From an uncultured Bacilli bacterium (GTDB lineage Bacteria > Bacillota_I > Bacilli_A > RF39 > UBA660): 5,082 bases of DNA. Under the pieces are notes generated by a model. The model was not told the DNA's origin, made no database searches, and saw only the letters and a list, made by a program, of their open reading frames with translations. The stretch is taken from contig CANRCL010000081.1 in NCBI GenBank assembly GCA_947629115.1, forward strand, positions 1-5,082, written 5' to 3'. Each line of letters opens with the position of its first letter. Position 1 is the first letter of the stretch. Below are positions 4,918-5,082 of the stretch, piece after piece. Both the position numbers and the translations under genes were made by a program.

Positions 4918-5082
4918 TTGTCAAAAAGTAAAAAAATAAAAATATTATTTATTTTAAGTATTATTCTTTTGATAAGCCTTTCTTTTTTAGGAATAGTATA
5001 TATTGATAAAAATAATCAAAAAGATAAAATCTTTGAGTTAAAAAATAAAACCTATTATGAAGTTGCATTAAATCCTAATAAT
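4918..5082 (+). CDS. Membrane-anchored or secreted protein, N-terminal part (runs off the window)
   Basis: The first 55 codons of a third operon gene, open to the window edge. The start is TTG at 4918, one base after the signal peptidase stop; AAAGGAG (4904-4910) lies seven bases upstream and no ATG fits that site. The product begins with a basic stretch (SKSKKIK, 2-8) and one hydrophobic helix (about 9-27, ILFILSIILLISLSFLGIV). A lysine- and asparagine-rich outside region follows (YIDKNNQKDKIFELKNKTYY, 28-47). The helix lacks an obvious small-x-small cleavage site, so it is probably a signal anchor facing outward. Position and coupling suggest a part of the same surface system, such as a second filament protein, anchor or assembly factor. 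The family cannot be told from this fragment. Confidence 0.8.
   Translation, partial: MSKSKKIKILFILSIILLISLSFLGIVYIDKNNQKDKIFELKNKTYYEVALNPNN

Noticed and set aside
1..5082. CRISPR array, insertion sequence or integrase
   Set aside because: No regularly spaced repeats, transposase or recombinase motifs and no terminal inverted repeats were found on either strand.

Overview
The window is very AT-rich, with GC-poor codon choice throughout. Genes have Gram-positive ribosome binding sites (AGGAGG, AAAGGAG, GAGG) and vegetative-type promoters (TTGCGA-17-TATAAT, TTGACT-17-TAGGAT). Tryptophan is written TGG in the genes checked and TGA ends the ABC ATPase gene, so the standard bacterial code fits and a mycoplasma-type code does not. 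A low-GC Firmicutes/Bacilli member or close relative, such as one of the uncultured gut Bacilli lineages, is the best guess. No species can be named from this sequence.

Layout. Positions 1-442 look like a gene graveyard on the minus strand: two tandem terminators (1-51), a C-terminal scrap of what looks like a hexapeptide-repeat acetyltransferase (141-236), and the C-terminal winged helix (302-442) of a Schlafen/AlbA_2-type regulator. The N-terminal AlbA_2 domain of that regulator (433-771) keeps a good ribosome binding site and promoter. The whole middle of the protein is gone and the two remaining pieces are out of frame. The -35 box of its promoter lies in a 23-bp near-perfect direct repeat whose second copy is 89 bp upstream. 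Next come a stand-alone DUF4177 gene (1032-1292) with its own promoter and terminator, and a two-gene ABC exporter operon (ATPase 2106-2969, permease 1435-2109, overlapping by 4 bp), all on the minus strand.

From 3000 onward everything is on the plus strand. A tRNA-Gly(CCC) gene with encoded CCA (3044-3117) has a promoter and a strong terminator. After a 200-bp spacer that may hold a degraded small membrane ORF, a tight operon begins. It encodes a secreted TasA/camelysin-like beta-sandwich protein (3353-3853), an ER/archaeal-type (SipW-like) signal peptidase carrying a large extra multi-pass membrane domain (3831-4916), and the first 55 codons of a TTG-initiated membrane-anchored protein (4918 to the window edge).

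How they work together. The last operon is the most interesting unit. A dedicated Ser-His-Asp signal peptidase is encoded in overlap with a small secreted protein whose signal peptide and beta-sandwich resemble the substrates of Bacillus SipW (TasA, camelysin). By analogy this suggests a compact surface-filament or matrix-protein secretion system. The ABC pair is probably a small-molecule or peptide exporter, and no regulator is encoded beside it. The remaining left-hand genes show no functional link to each other.
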